64,000 bases of DNA, from positions 1 through 64,000 of the forward strand of contig CAJXRP010000014.1 of NCBI GenBank assembly GCA_913060495.1, in the 5' to 3' direction. Within the stretch, counting starts at the first letter, position 1. Each line of letters opens with the position of its first letter. This DNA comes from an uncultured Gammaproteobacteria bacterium. Lineage in GTDB: Bacteria; Pseudomonadota; Gammaproteobacteria; Pseudomonadales; Pseudohongiellaceae. This document shows positions 37,507 to 47,094 of this stretch, in pieces. The notes beneath the pieces were generated by a model that was given only the letters and a program-made list of their open reading frames with translations, did no database searches and was not told where the DNA came from. Both the position numbers and the translations under genes were made by a program.

Positions 37507-38523
37507 ATGAAAGCCGACAACAAGTTTAGAAGTGAGGCGCTAATGTTATCTGTTAATACACAAGGCAATGCCGCGGATCAGGCCGAATTGGTAAATACGA
37601 AACTGGCGCAGCAAGTGCAGGTAATCGTAGCTGAGGTCGGTAAGGCCTTGCTAGGTAAAGATCATCAGATACGTTTGGCTTTGTGCTGCCTATTCTCCGG
37701 CGGCCACCTATTAATAGAAGACTTGCCTGGCATGGGTAAGACTACTTTGTCCTATGCGCTCGCGAAGGCGTTAGGGCTTAGCTATAACCGAATACAAGGC
37801 ACTAGTGATCTGTTGCCAGCAGACATTCTCGGCATTTCGATTTTTAATCAGACTACCAGTGAGTTTTCTTTTCATCCCGGCCCTATATTCAGCCAGCTAG
37901 TGCTCGCCGATGAAATAAATCGAACTACTCCAAAGACGCAGAGTGCGCTGCTGGAGGCGATGGAAGAGAGGCAGGTTACTATTGAGGGGGAGACACGAAT
38001 GTTGCCGGAACCCTTCTTCGTTATAGCCACGCAGAACCCAGTTACACTTGCTGGCACCTATCCGTTGCCAGAATCTCAACTTGATCGCTTCCTTATGCGC
38101 CTGCGCTTGGGCTATCCGGATCAGCGTGCTGAGCGAGAATTGCTTGAGATGAACACCGAGCGAGATAAGGTCGAGGCTATCAATCAGTGTCTGTCTCTAG
38201 AAGACGTCGTAGGGTTTCGCCGTCACTCAGCGCAGGTTAATGCCAGCGACTCTTTGTTAGACTATGTGCAACGAATAATTGCTTTTACTCGAGGAAAGGA
38301 TGAGTTTCATTTTGGTTTGTCGCCGCGTGGCAGTTTAGCGATCATGCGCTCCGCTAAGACTTGGGCGCTGATGTCTGGTCGGAATCATGTTATTCCCGAA
38401 GACGTGCAGGCGATATTGCCAGCAGTTGTAGAACATCGGCTGCGTGCAGTCTCTGATGACGATGGACATAGTGGAGCTTCACTGGTGCAGCGTCTACTGA
38501 ACGAAGTCGATGTGATCGAGTAG
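37507..38523 (+). CDS. MoxR-type AAA+ ATPase (TgpA operon)
   Basis: MoxR ATPases act as chaperone-like remodelling factors and are usually encoded with DUF58 and VWA or transglutaminase proteins. The 338-residue product has Walker A in LIEDLPGMGKTTLSYALA near residue 80, Walker B LVLADEINRTTPKTQSALLEAM near residue 133, sensor 1 IATQNPV, and GTYPLPESQLDRFLMRL. GTG 37501 and ATG 37543 (with GAGG at 37534) are alternative starts. It begins the MoxR-DUF58-TgpA operon and is paralogous to the MoxR at 48631-49590. Confidence 0.92.
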   Translation: MKADNKFRSEALMLSVNTQGNAADQAELVNTKLAQQVQVIVAEVGKALLGKDHQIRLALCCLFSGGHLLIEDLPGMGKTTLSYALAKALGLSYNRIQGTSDLLPADILGISIFNQTTSEFSFHPGPIFSQLVLADEINRTTPKTQSALLEAMEERQVTIEGETRMLPEPFFVIATQNPVTLAGTYPLPESQLDRFLMRLRLGYPDQRAERELLEMNTERDKVEAINQCLSLEDVVGFRRHSAQVNASDSLLDYVQRIIAFTRGKDEFHFGLSPRGSLAIMRSAKTWALMSGRNHVIPEDVQAILPAVVEHRLRAVSDDDGHSGASLVQRLLNEVDVIE

Positions 38524-38575
38524 GTCTGTCACGCCGTGGCAGCAGCTAAATCACGATACGCCCCGAGTAACCGCA

Positions 38576-39565
38576 ATGGCATTTAGTTTCCGGGAAGCAT
38601 TCAATAAAAAATTCCAGCGCTGGATGGCGAAAAGAATTCCGCCGCGCGAGCAAGTTACACTCAACCGCAAAAATATTTTTATCGTGCCTACGCGTAATGG
38701 CATGTTGTTTATATTTTGTTCCGGCCTCGTATTTATCGCGGCTATCAACTATGCCGTAAGCCTCGCATTTGCCTTAGCGTTCCTAATGGTGAGTATATTC
38801 ATACTTTCCATATTGCATAGCTTTAACAACCTTAGTCAGCTTACCTTGACGAGTCGTTCGGCTCAGGACGTATTTTGTGGCGAGGAGGCTTGTTTTCGTG
38901 TGCAGTTGTCACGCTCACCGAAACGGCGACATGAATCGCTAGAACTTAATTTCCCAAATTCCTTTGAGAACCCTTCAACGGCATCAACAACAAGCTATAC
39001 GGATCTTGCAGTCCGAGATACTGAAGAGGTTAAAGTGTTTGCGTTTTCACATAAACGCGGTGAATTCAAGGCGCCGAGATTGCGGGTGTTAACTCGTTTT
39101 CCCCTAGGTTTGTGCCGCGCCTGGTCTGTCGTTGACCTAAACATGCATTGCCTTGTTTATCCTCGGCCCGTGCAGTTCTTGATGAATCAATTTGATTCTG
39201 GTTCTAGTGGAGGCAGCGACTCAGCGATTAATCGAGAGGGTAGTGAGGATTTTTACGGTCTTCGAGACTATGTGCCAGGTGACTCACTCAGACAGGTTGC
39301 TTGGAAAACTGTAGCCAGAGGGCAGGGGATGCAACTTAAACAGTTTGTAGACTATGTCGATAATAAAATTTGGTTAGACTGGGATATGTTTTATGGTTTC
39401 AATGTGGAGGAGAGGCTTTCACGCCTTTGCTATTGTGTTATCCAGCTATCCAAGACCGGAAATGTTTTTGGCATGCGCCTTCCTGGTTGCGAGTTCTCCC
39501 CAGCAACAGGGCCTGAGCATAGAAAGAAATTACTTCGCGCTTTAGCGCGCTTCGGTGATCAATAG
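38576..39565 (+). CDS. DUF58 membrane protein (TgpA operon)
   Basis: The 329-residue product has two membrane helices near residues 44-84 (MLFIFCSGLVFIAAINYAVS and following). The DUF58 signature lies in the region EDFYGLRDYVPGDSLRQVAW near residue 221. DUF58 proteins commonly pair with MoxR and resemble VWA-like folds; a direct function is not established. The stop codon TAG shares its last base with the GTG of the following tgpA-like gene, which indicates tight translational coupling within the operon. Confidence 0.9.
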   Translation: MAFSFREAFNKKFQRWMAKRIPPREQVTLNRKNIFIVPTRNGMLFIFCSGLVFIAAINYAVSLAFALAFLMVSIFILSILHSFNNLSQLTLTSRSAQDVFCGEEACFRVQLSRSPKRRHESLELNFPNSFENPSTASTTSYTDLAVRDTEEVKVFAFSHKRGEFKAPRLRVLTRFPLGLCRAWSVVDLNMHCLVYPRPVQFLMNQFDSGSSGGSDSAINREGSEDFYGLRDYVPGDSLRQVAWKTVARGQGMQLKQFVDYVDNKIWLDWDMFYGFNVEERLSRLCYCVIQLSKTGNVFGMRLPGCEFSPATGPEHRKKLLRALARFGDQ

Positions 39566-41628
39566 TGGAGCTTGGCTATCAAATACCACGGCCAGCGCTG
39601 ATATGGATTTTAATAGCGGTAGTGCTAGTGCTTCTCCCACAGACTATCCGAATGCCTGTCTGGATAAGTGTTGTTGCATTGTTCTGTGTTTGTTGGCGGG
39701 TTCTCATCTTCAAGGGGAGGTTAGATTATCCGAGTCGTATGGTTCGAGTTGCCGTGGTCTTGTTTACGCTGATCGTCTCGTTCTCGCAGATTCGAAACAT
39801 TGGCATTGGTCTTGATTCAGCCGCAAGTCTGCTAGCCCTAGGCTTTGTGTTTAAATTAATAGAGATGCGGCAGAAGCGCGACATCTATGTGGTTATTTCA
39901 CTTTGCTTCGTCATGTCTATGGTGGCGTTTCTGTATTCCCAAAGTGTATTGACCACACTCTACATCACGTTAGTAGTAGCAGTCACGATGGGAGCTATGA
40001 TTGCGTTGAATCGCAATTCCCTAATCGCTGATAATAGGGGTACGGCCAAGCTAGCGATAAAGATTGCGGTGCAGGCTCTCCCGCTTACCATCGTATTGTT
40101 TTTAGTTTTTCCTCGTATTGCGCCTCTTTGGGCGGTGCCTATGCAGACTGGTCAGAACTCAACTGGCGTGACTGATGAGATGTCGCCGGGTGATATTAGC
40201 GCTTTGGGCCGCTCTGCTGAACTTGCCTTTCGTGTAAGGTTTGAAGATGGCGTAGAGTTGGCGCATGAACAGCTGTACTGGCGCGGGTTGGTACTCGATA
40301 ATTTTGATGGCGTCACCTGGCGCCGCACGCGTAATTCTTCAGCTTACTCTGTTGCGACTTCATTGGCCGATTTTAGGATTAGCTATGAGGACCGAATCCG
40401 CACAGTTGGCGAGCCGATAAATTACAACGTTATCCTTGAACCTACCCAACAACCTTGGTTATTTGGATTACACCTAGCTGAAGACGTCGATGATGAGTTT
40501 TTCAACGGCCGCAATTTCGAGCTTTTTAACAATGGCCGAATCACGCAGCGACTCAGTTATGACTTAAGTTCCTTTATACAGAATCAGACAGATGTACTGC
40601 TGTTGGATAGCTCGCGTAATCGAAACCTTGATCTACCGAATGACGGTAACGAGCGCAGCAGGGAATTCGCTAGAGAGTTACGCGAATCAGTATCTACTGA
40701 CAGGCAATACGCGAATGCGGTGCTGATGCATTTTTTGCAGAATCAATATTTCTACACACTGAATGCGCCATTGCTTGGAGACAACAGGATAGATGAGTTT
40801 TTATTCGACACCATGGCAGGTTTCTGCGAACACTATGCGAGCTCTTTCACCTATCTGATGCGAGCCGTGGGAATTCCGGCACGAGTTGTTGTTGGTTATC
40901 ATGGGGCAGAAACGAATCCCTATGAGAACTATCTTATGGTGTATCAATACAACGCCCATGCTTGGAGCGAGGTATGGTTCGAGGGGGAAGGCTGGGTGCG
41001 ATTCGACCCGACGGGTGCAGTATCGCCAACTCGAATTGAGCAGGGCGTACAGGAAGCGCTACGCGATGATCCAGCATTCATGGAGGATGATCTGTTCTCT
41101 GCAGCCAGATTTGGAGGCATAGGCTGGTTAAATGCGATGCGACTTCGCCTTGACGCCATCGAGTACGAGTGGAACGAACTCGTTGTGAATTACGATGAAG
41201 ATGTGCAGTTTGAATTGTTTGAGAGACTGTTCGGAGAGGTTACAGAGCAAAAGTTGATCCTGCTAATGTCATCGCTTGCGATAATAGTAATGATTGCTGT
41301 TGGTTTTACGGTTATCAATATCGAGCCAAGAATCCGGCGAACACCGATAGATCGTTTTTACCTTAGTGTCTGCAAGGAATTGGCAAAGATGAAATTAGTT
41401 AGGCGCAGAGGGGAGGGGCCGATTGCATTCAGAGATCGGGTCTGTGCAGAGAGGCCAGAGCTGGCTGCTGCGATGACCGAGCTTACCGAATTGTACGTAA
41501 GGCTAAACTATGTGGAGAAATACCTCAGTGAGGCTGAGCAGAAGTCTGAGTTACGAGCATTGAAAACTGTGTACTCAAAGTTGAAGGCAAAGATGCCGGC
41601 GCTGGCTGGTTTGAGGCGCGGGGTTTAA
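39565..41628 (+). CDS. tgpA: TgpA-type membrane transglutaminase-like protein
   Basis: The 687-residue product has several N-terminal helices (about residues 1-190, DUF3488), then a periplasmic transglutaminase-like domain, another helix near 560-585 and a short cytoplasmic tail (DUF4129-like). The catalytic triad is visible as Cys421 in AGFCEHYASSF, His465 in NAHAWSEVWF and Asp481 in RFDPTGAVSP. The homologue TgpA is reported as important for growth in Pseudomonas aeruginosa; its substrate is not known. The gene starts with GTG overlapping the DUF58 stop and ends 3 bases before a convergent gene. Confidence 0.93.
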   Translation: MELGYQIPRPALIWILIAVVLVLLPQTIRMPVWISVVALFCVCWRVLIFKGRLDYPSRMVRVAVVLFTLIVSFSQIRNIGIGLDSAASLLALGFVFKLIEMRQKRDIYVVISLCFVMSMVAFLYSQSVLTTLYITLVVAVTMGAMIALNRNSLIADNRGTAKLAIKIAVQALPLTIVLFLVFPRIAPLWAVPMQTGQNSTGVTDEMSPGDISALGRSAELAFRVRFEDGVELAHEQLYWRGLVLDNFDGVTWRRTRNSSAYSVATSLADFRISYEDRIRTVGEPINYNVILEPTQQPWLFGLHLAEDVDDEFFNGRNFELFNNGRITQRLSYDLSSFIQNQTDVLLLDSSRNRNLDLPNDGNERSREFARELRESVSTDRQYANAVLMHFLQNQYFYTLNAPLLGDNRIDEFLFDTMAGFCEHYASSFTYLMRAVGIPARVVVGYHGAETNPYENYLMVYQYNAHAWSEVWFEGEGWVRFDPTGAVSPTRIEQGVQEALRDDPAFMEDDLFSAARFGGIGWLNAMRLRLDAIEYEWNELVVNYDEDVQFELFERLFGEVTEQKLILLMSSLAIIVMIAVGFTVINIEPRIRRTPIDRFYLSVCKELAKMKLVRRRGEGPIAFRDRVCAERPELAAAMTELTELYVRLNYVEKYLSEAEQKSELRALKTVYSKLKAKMPALAGLRRGV

Positions 41629-41631
41629 TCG

Positions 41632-41991
41632 TTATTGGTATGACTCGTTTGCGCGCATAGATCTCGTATAGAGACTGCTGACAATAAACCCTAGCACTGC
41701 AATAACAAGGAACAAAAAAAGTAACAAAGCGGTACTGCTATCCATATTGAATGATCCGCCTATTGTCGCTGCTAGTAAGCCTAATAGGATCGCAATGAGC
41801 GAAAACACGCTTAGAATAAATGCTAAGCCTGATCCAATACCACGCAGCAGAGGGAAAAACTGGCTTATGGCAACAATAAAGCCGGTGGCTATTATTATCC
41901 AAAACCACAGGCCCGCACCCATCATACTATTGGAAACGGCGGCGGTTGCAATGCAGGCTATGGCAAACAGTATGCCGATAAACTTGTTCAT
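41632..41991 (-). CDS. Small four-helix membrane protein, unknown
   Basis: The 119-residue product is almost wholly hydrophobic and shows four predicted membrane segments: KFIGILFAIACIATAAVS, GLWFWIIIATGFIVAISQFF, GIGSGLAFILSVFSLIAILL and STALLLFLFLVIAVLGFIVS. The tail ends TRSMRANESYQ. I do not recognise the family. ATG 41991 (MNKFIG) is preferred over TTG 42000 because AGGA lies a suitable distance upstream. It is convergent with tgpA, with 3 bases between the stop codons, and lies downstream of yciH on the same strand. Confidence 0.7.
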   Translation of the reverse strand: MNKFIGILFAIACIATAAVSNSMMGAGLWFWIIIATGFIVAISQFFPLLRGIGSGLAFILSVFSLIAILLGLLAATIGGSFNMDSSTALLLFLFLVIAVLGFIVSSLYTRSMRANESYQ

Positions 41992-42006
41992 TTCTCGCAA
42001 TCCTGT

Positions 42007-42040
42007 AAGGGCATGATAGCTTGCTAAGTGGCATACCCTT
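42007..42040 (-). other. Nested inverted repeat between yciH and the small membrane gene
   Basis: AAGGGCATG (42007-42015) and CATACCCTT (42032-42040) pair over nine positions with one G-U wobble, and TAGC/GCTA (42017-42020 and 42023-42026) form a second stem inside. The structure is not followed by a T run on either strand, so it is not a clear terminator. It lies in the leader of the small membrane protein gene. Confidence 0.4.
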
Positions 42041-42084
42041 TGCAGATTAAAGTAAGCCAGTAGTGCAGTATTTCTGAAAGTCTG

Positions 42085-42447
42085 TCAGCCTCCGGCTAAT
42101 TTAACGTTCTTAAATTTCTTATCTAATTCCTGCTTAAGCTGATCGCGATGGTCGCCCTGAATTTCGATAACTCCATTTTTGACAGTGCCCCCGGAGCCAC
42201 ACAGAGCCTTTAGTTTCTTTGCGAGTGCCTTAAGGTCTAGCTCACTCATTTCAAGTCCCGATACGAGTGTGACACCTTTGCCCTTCCTTCCTTTGGATTC
42301 TCTGCTGATTCTTATAGGTGGATCGATAATCTGTCTAGGATTGCCGTTATCTTGGACGAGTCGGCACTTACATTTGCGCAGCGGCTTGTGACAGCCGGGG
42401 CAGGTGGAGGATGCTTCGGTGCTATAGACTAGGCGAGAATTACTCAT
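42085..42447 (-). CDS. yciH: SUI1/YciH family translation factor
   Basis: YciH is the bacterial relative of eukaryotic initiation factor eIF1/SUI1 and affects start-site fidelity in E. coli. The 120-residue product has a Cys-rich N-terminus CPGCHKPLRKCKC (about residues 17-29, possibly a zinc site). The SUI1 domain follows, with GKGVTLVSGLEM, LKALCGSGGTVKNGVIEIQG and the C-terminal KKFKNVKLAGG. E. coli YciH is 108 residues. It lies 26 bases downstream of batD on the same strand and may be cotranscribed with the Bat operon. Confidence 0.93.
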   Translation of the reverse strand: MSNSRLVYSTEASSTCPGCHKPLRKCKCRLVQDNGNPRQIIDPPIRISRESKGRKGKGVTLVSGLEMSELDLKALAKKLKALCGSGGTVKNGVIEIQGDHRDQLKQELDKKFKNVKLAGG

Positions 42448-42473
42448 GTTGGTCTGCCGCTAGTCGCGTCGTG

Positions 42474-44258
42474 TTATGTCTTATAAAGCGGAGGTAGTGA
42501 GTATTGCTCTTCTTGTTGCTGCTTCTTCTGTACGCGTAGTTTGCTTTTTCTTAGTTGTGAGATGAGTTGGAGCAGTTCGCCAGTGTTGAACGCGTTCTCA
42601 CCGGATTTACCGCCGTTCGTTTGGAAAAGCGCGGTTTGTAAAGTGCGTGCATGTTCGTGCAGGCCAGGGGCTTCACTTTGTTGCAAGACGTCTTCCATGC
42701 TGATGATGGTTCTGCCATCGATGTGGTGGTTACACCAGGTTATAAGAGTTCGACGTATGGCGCTTAGGTCATTGTTACCAGAGGCGCGTACCAGTTGTTT
42801 GTAGGCTACGCGTTCGTTGTTGTTAGGGCTGTAATTTGCGGCGATCTTACTCTTTAGACGGTTTAGATATTCGTTAACTTCGCGTTTATTGCCAACGATG
42901 ACGAGTTTGTAGATGCTAAAGATCACAATGATGAATGCCGCAGCAATCGCATAGTTAAGCCATGCTGCTTCAACCTCGATGAATTCTGCCTCAGCCTGCT
43001 CATCGATCATATCTTGGTCAATTACCGGTAGCTGAGAGAGCAGTTCTTCTAAGTTCTCAGTGCTGGCTACAGTTTGTTCTGCGGGCAGTACACCGTCGAT
43101 ATTCGCAATCACTAATCTAGTAGCGGGTATGATCGTTACTTCTAGTTGGTCAGTCTCTATGTTCCACCAAGGAATGGAGATTTCAGGAATGAGTACGTTG
43201 CCGCTATCGATGGGAACCATGGAGGTGGTTTCTATTCGGGTGCCAACAATTGCACCGTCTACGAAAGTGCGTTCGATCTCATCTGGATCGGGGTATAGGT
43301 TTAAGCCTTCAATTTCTGTTGGGCTGAAGGGAGGTAGTACTGCGCCATCAAGACCATCAGCTGTCATCGTTACAGTGCGTACGACGCTATCACCAACCTT
43401 TAAGTCGTTGATGTCGGTGCTCCAGCTTTCCTCCAGCGTTAGATTTGATACCGGTAGCCAGAAATCCTCACTCTGCACGGTAGCAGGGCGTTCTTGTACG
43501 TCTATTGTTATGCCTTCGATGAATGCGGTAACGCGACGGGTATTGAGGTTTCTAAATACAAAGTTGCTAGAACCATCGGTGACTTCGCCGCGGAACAGAA
43601 TGTCTGGAATCTCCAGAGGGCCGCTGCGTTGTGGGAAAATGACGTAACGTTTTTCGTAAACCCCATAGCGCGCACCGTCGATGAGTTTCTCGTATTGATT
43701 AGGAGAGCCGATTAGCTGAATGACCGAGTCTTCCATTTCAAGTTCGGTAAACTGTGGATTTCGTATGCCGTTGATCGTGTAGTAGAGGCGAACAGTGAAC
43801 AGTAGTTGTTCCTGCACGTAGACAGAGTCTTTATTAGTTTCTATCTCAAGATATAGCTCTTCGTTTGATTGATTCGAGCGTGGCCCCTCATTAGATACAG
43901 TGACTTCTATTGGGGCAGTTGTAGTTCCATTGATGTCTAACGAAGGGATTATGAGATCACCTTCTTCGAGAGGGAATAGCGTAACGATGTAGTCTGTCCA
44001 CGCCTCTACAGCGCCATTAACACTGCGTATCTGGCTGGAAGTTCTAGTGCCTAGTACATCAAACTGACTAGTTAATGGGGTCAGATCTAATTGCATGCCT
44101 TGGCGTTGTTCATAGATTCGTATAGTCAGTGTTACGGTTTCGCCGCGCGCGATTTCATTGCGGTCGAGTGAAATATCGACTTCTTGTGCCTGTGCCGATG
44201 AGAAGAATGCTAGGCCGAAGCAGAGGAATATGAATGCTAGTTGTGACTTAATCCTCAC
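42474..44258 (-). CDS. BatD-like protein (Bat operon)
   Basis: The 594-residue product has a signal peptide (residues about 1-24, ending SSAQA). A long periplasmic beta-rich region of BatD/oxygen-tolerance type follows (VDISLDRNEIARGETVTLTIRIYE and several repeated Ig-like stretches to about 400), then one membrane helix near 445-465 and a cytoplasmic tail. Bat proteins form an envelope complex with MoxR; the name comes from Bacteroides aerotolerance, but the mechanism is unresolved. The start overlaps the stop of batB by 4 bases. This gene ends the six-gene operon. Confidence 0.9.
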   Translation of the reverse strand: MRIKSQLAFIFLCFGLAFFSSAQAQEVDISLDRNEIARGETVTLTIRIYEQRQGMQLDLTPLTSQFDVLGTRTSSQIRSVNGAVEAWTDYIVTLFPLEEGDLIIPSLDINGTTTAPIEVTVSNEGPRSNQSNEELYLEIETNKDSVYVQEQLLFTVRLYYTINGIRNPQFTELEMEDSVIQLIGSPNQYEKLIDGARYGVYEKRYVIFPQRSGPLEIPDILFRGEVTDGSSNFVFRNLNTRRVTAFIEGITIDVQERPATVQSEDFWLPVSNLTLEESWSTDINDLKVGDSVVRTVTMTADGLDGAVLPPFSPTEIEGLNLYPDPDEIERTFVDGAIVGTRIETTSMVPIDSGNVLIPEISIPWWNIETDQLEVTIIPATRLVIANIDGVLPAEQTVASTENLEELLSQLPVIDQDMIDEQAEAEFIEVEAAWLNYAIAAAFIIVIFSIYKLVIVGNKREVNEYLNRLKSKIAANYSPNNNERVAYKQLVRASGNNDLSAIRRTLITWCNHHIDGRTIISMEDVLQQSEAPGLHEHARTLQTALFQTNGGKSGENAFNTGELLQLISQLRKSKLRVQKKQQQEEQYSLPPLYKT

Positions 44259-46039
44259 CAGATTTGTCCTCCATTCTGCAAGCTATTCGCTGTTCCGTTC
44301 AGCTGCCGCTGCCGGTACTGATATCTGAATTTGCGGCGCAGTAGTTCGCCTGGGTCGTCTTCTATTCGTCTTAACCACTGCTCTAGAGATTGCTGTTCTT
44401 CAAATTCTTCGTTAGTCGTTTCGCTAGGAGTGTTCTGTTCGCTATTTGACTCAGAGCCTTCCTGTTCTTCTGGCGGTTGATTCTGTTGCTGCTCATCTTG
44501 TTGATCCTGATTGCCTTCCTGGCTCTCTTGATCTTGTTGTTCGCTGTTCTCTGAGTCTTCATCTGACTCATTCTCAGAATTTTGTTCTGACTCGTTGTCT
44601 TGCTCTTCACCTTCCTGGTTTTCGCCGTTCTCAGCTTCCTCTTGTTCAAGCAGTTGCTCGACGATTTCTTTGTTCTTCATAGCGTCGGCGTGGCCAAGTT
44701 CTAAGCTGAGCGCCATGTCGTAAGCGGCGATAGCCTCCGCGTAGTTGCCGGACAAGGCGAGGGCGTTACCTCTATTGTAGTGCCCGTCAGGCGTGTCGAT
44801 GGCGCTGAAGGATGCTATAGCGGCCTCGTAATTTGCAGCCTTGTAGTTGGCTGCTCCCTGCCAGTCGGTGGCTTCGAAGAGTAATGCGGCGGTAGAGTGT
44901 TCTTCACTCGCGAAAGCCTCGGCGGCTTGTTGATCTTTTGTCTTCCAAAGATCTTTCCATTCCAGTGCTTGTGCCTGTTGGCTTGGTAGCATCATGCCGG
45001 AGCCGGTAAGTAAGACAAAGCTGAATAACCAGCCGCGACGAAAGCTAAGGGCGGCGATCGGCAATACCAGTAGTAATAACCATGGACCGAACTCATACCA
45101 GACGTCGAATTCTTCTTCGACATCTGAAAGTTGCTCCTCATCTAGAAGTTCGTAGTCTGCAAGTAAGTAGGCTAGGTCGGAATCGGCTAGCTGTATATCG
45201 TGGTAGCGGCCGTTAACTCTATTGGCTAGTGACTGCAGAACGTTCTTGTTCAGAGTAGGGATGATAAGTGCCCCGGCTTCATCTGTTAGAAAGTTACCAT
45301 CATTGGTGCGTATCGGCGCACCTTCTTCAGTGCCGATGCCCATGATCAATAGTTCATAGTCGTTGTCTGCAAACAGCTCCGTAATGAGGAGTTCTTCATC
45401 GAAGCCGCTGATGCCATCGGTCATCAATAGGACTTTGCCGCGACTGGCGTCAGTCTCGTCAAGCAAGCCGGTGGCGAGTTTGACCGCCTCTACAGGCTTG
45501 CTGCCAAACAGAGGCATGATGTTGGGGCTTAGTGATGGGACCAGTGATTCTATAGTTACCACGTCATCGGTTAGTGGTGTCACCGTGTGCGCATCGCCAG
45601 CATAGACGACGAGAGCAGTCTGGCCTTCTTCACGCAGAGTGAGGATGTCTCGCAGTTTGCGTTTCGCCAGATCGAGTCTATTCGGCGAATGATCGGGTGC
45701 GAACATAGATAATGAAAGATCGAGTACGATGACGAGGGCGTCTTCTCTCTTCTGCACAGGCTGAGGTAGCTGTTCCCACACCGGTCCAGCTAGTGCGAGT
45801 ATAGATAGCGTCCAAGCCGCAAATAGCAACACTAAGGGTGTTCTCTGGGATGCATTCTTGCTGCGGTCGAGAAGATAGGGTAACAGGCTCTTGTCGATGG
45901 CCTTGTCCCAGGCGGTAACAACAGAATTCACTCGCCACATGGCGATAAAGAACAGCAACACAGGAATCAATGCCAGTAACCATATAGGTCTCAGGAAATG
46001 AAAATTCTCAACTAAGCTGACAGGTATAAGTAATTCCAT
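44255..46039 (-). CDS. BatB/BatC fusion: VWA domain plus TPR
   Basis: The 594-residue membrane protein has N-terminal helices. A von Willebrand A domain follows with the metal-site motif VIVLDLSLSMFAPDHS near residue 107 (DxSxS). A membrane helix lies near 320, then TPR repeats near 400-460 (HYNRGNALALSGNYAEAIAAYDMAL). The C-terminal tail (about 465-550) is strongly Glu/Gln/Ser/Asn-rich low-complexity sequence. The VWA and TPR parts correspond to separate BatB and BatC in some bacteria. It shares one base with batA. The VWA probably binds a protein partner through Mg. Confidence 0.92.
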   Translation of the reverse strand: MELLIPVSLVENFHFLRPIWLLALIPVLLFFIAMWRVNSVVTAWDKAIDKSLLPYLLDRSKNASQRTPLVLLFAAWTLSILALAGPVWEQLPQPVQKREDALVIVLDLSLSMFAPDHSPNRLDLAKRKLRDILTLREEGQTALVVYAGDAHTVTPLTDDVVTIESLVPSLSPNIMPLFGSKPVEAVKLATGLLDETDASRGKVLLMTDGISGFDEELLITELFADNDYELLIMGIGTEEGAPIRTNDGNFLTDEAGALIIPTLNKNVLQSLANRVNGRYHDIQLADSDLAYLLADYELLDEEQLSDVEEEFDVWYEFGPWLLLLVLPIAALSFRRGWLFSFVLLTGSGMMLPSQQAQALEWKDLWKTKDQQAAEAFASEEHSTAALLFEATDWQGAANYKAANYEAAIASFSAIDTPDGHYNRGNALALSGNYAEAIAAYDMALSLELGHADAMKNKEIVEQLLEQEEAENGENQEGEEQDNESEQNSENESDEDSENSEQQDQESQEGNQDQQDEQQQNQPPEEQEGSESNSEQNTPSETTNEEFEEQQSLEQWLRRIEDDPGELLRRKFRYQYRQRQLNGTANSLQNGGQIW

Positions 46040-47094
46040 CAGGCTTTACTTCCACTAATTGTGTCGATCTCATCGTCGTCATCCCCGAGTCGCGCCTTGC
46101 CAGCGAGCGACATCCACGGAATCGAGAATAGGGCGAGTAGAAAGCTGATTAATACGGCTGCCCCAAGGGGCCAGTAGAATAATACTCGAGTCGGTCTATA
46201 GGTCTGCTCGTCTTGCTCGATTGTCTCAAGCAGGTCTAGCTCCTCGTAGATATCTACCAGATCATTTACGTCCCGAGCTCTAAAATAACGTCCGCCGGTT
46301 GATTCGGCGATCTGTGTTAGCACGGCCTCGTCTAATTCTGCTGATGGATTTATTGCTCTGGCGCCGAAGAAGGTGCGCTGTACGACCTGATCGGCCCCGA
46401 TGCCGATAGTATATATCTTGATGTTCTCTGTTTGCGCGAGCTGACCTGCCTGCTCTGGTGAAACCGAGCCAGCATTGTTGACACCATCGGTGAGTAATAC
46501 CAGCACGCGGCTGTTTTCAGGCCTAGTACGCAAGTGAATAACGCCTAATCCTATAGCGTCACCGATAGCCGTTGCCGATTCTTCGATGATGCCGATCTCG
46601 GCTTCTGCCAAAAGAGTGCCTACGGTTTGTCTATCGAAGGTGAGGGGTGCCTGTATATAGGCATGAGCGGCAAACAGGATTAAACCTAGACGGTCGCCCT
46701 CGCGGCGCTCTACGAAATCACCGACTACAGCCTTCACCACGTCGATACGGGAAGCCTGACGGTTACCTACTACCATGTCCTGAGCCTCCATACTGCCGGA
46801 GATGTCGACCGATAGCATCAGATCACGACCTGTTGACGGAAGTTGTATCGGGTCGCCCAGCCATTGAGGTCGGCTCGAAGCTATTACTACCAGTAACCAG
46901 ATCAGTGTGCAGCAGATCAGGTTTAGTAACCTGCCGGAGGTCATGTTCTCGTTGTCTGACTGCAAACGGCTAAGGGTGCTAAAAAACGGTACATATAACG
47001 CAGCATCCTGACGTGGCGCGCGAGCAAGCAGCCTATAAATAATCAGTGGCAGTGGTAGGGCCAGAAAAACTAAGGGCCAAGTAAATTCAAGCAT
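46039..47094 (-). CDS. BatA-like VWA-domain membrane protein
   Basis: The 351-residue product has an N-terminal membrane segment pair (about residues 5-25 and 58-75). A VWA domain follows with the intact metal-ion site DISGSMEAQDM near residue 95 and the conserved Thr and Asp in VLLTDGVNNAGS near residue 204. A C-terminal helix lies near 310-330 (VLFYWPLGAAVLISFLLALF). It overlaps the DUF4381 gene upstream by 8 bases and batB downstream. This is the standard BatA arrangement. Confidence 0.93.
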   Translation of the reverse strand: MLEFTWPLVFLALPLPLIIYRLLARAPRQDAALYVPFFSTLSRLQSDNENMTSGRLLNLICCTLIWLLVVIASSRPQWLGDPIQLPSTGRDLMLSVDISGSMEAQDMVVGNRQASRIDVVKAVVGDFVERREGDRLGLILFAAHAYIQAPLTFDRQTVGTLLAEAEIGIIEESATAIGDAIGLGVIHLRTRPENSRVLVLLTDGVNNAGSVSPEQAGQLAQTENIKIYTIGIGADQVVQRTFFGARAINPSAELDEAVLTQIAESTGGRYFRARDVNDLVDIYEELDLLETIEQDEQTYRPTRVLFYWPLGAAVLISFLLALFSIPWMSLAGKARLGDDDDEIDTISGSKA

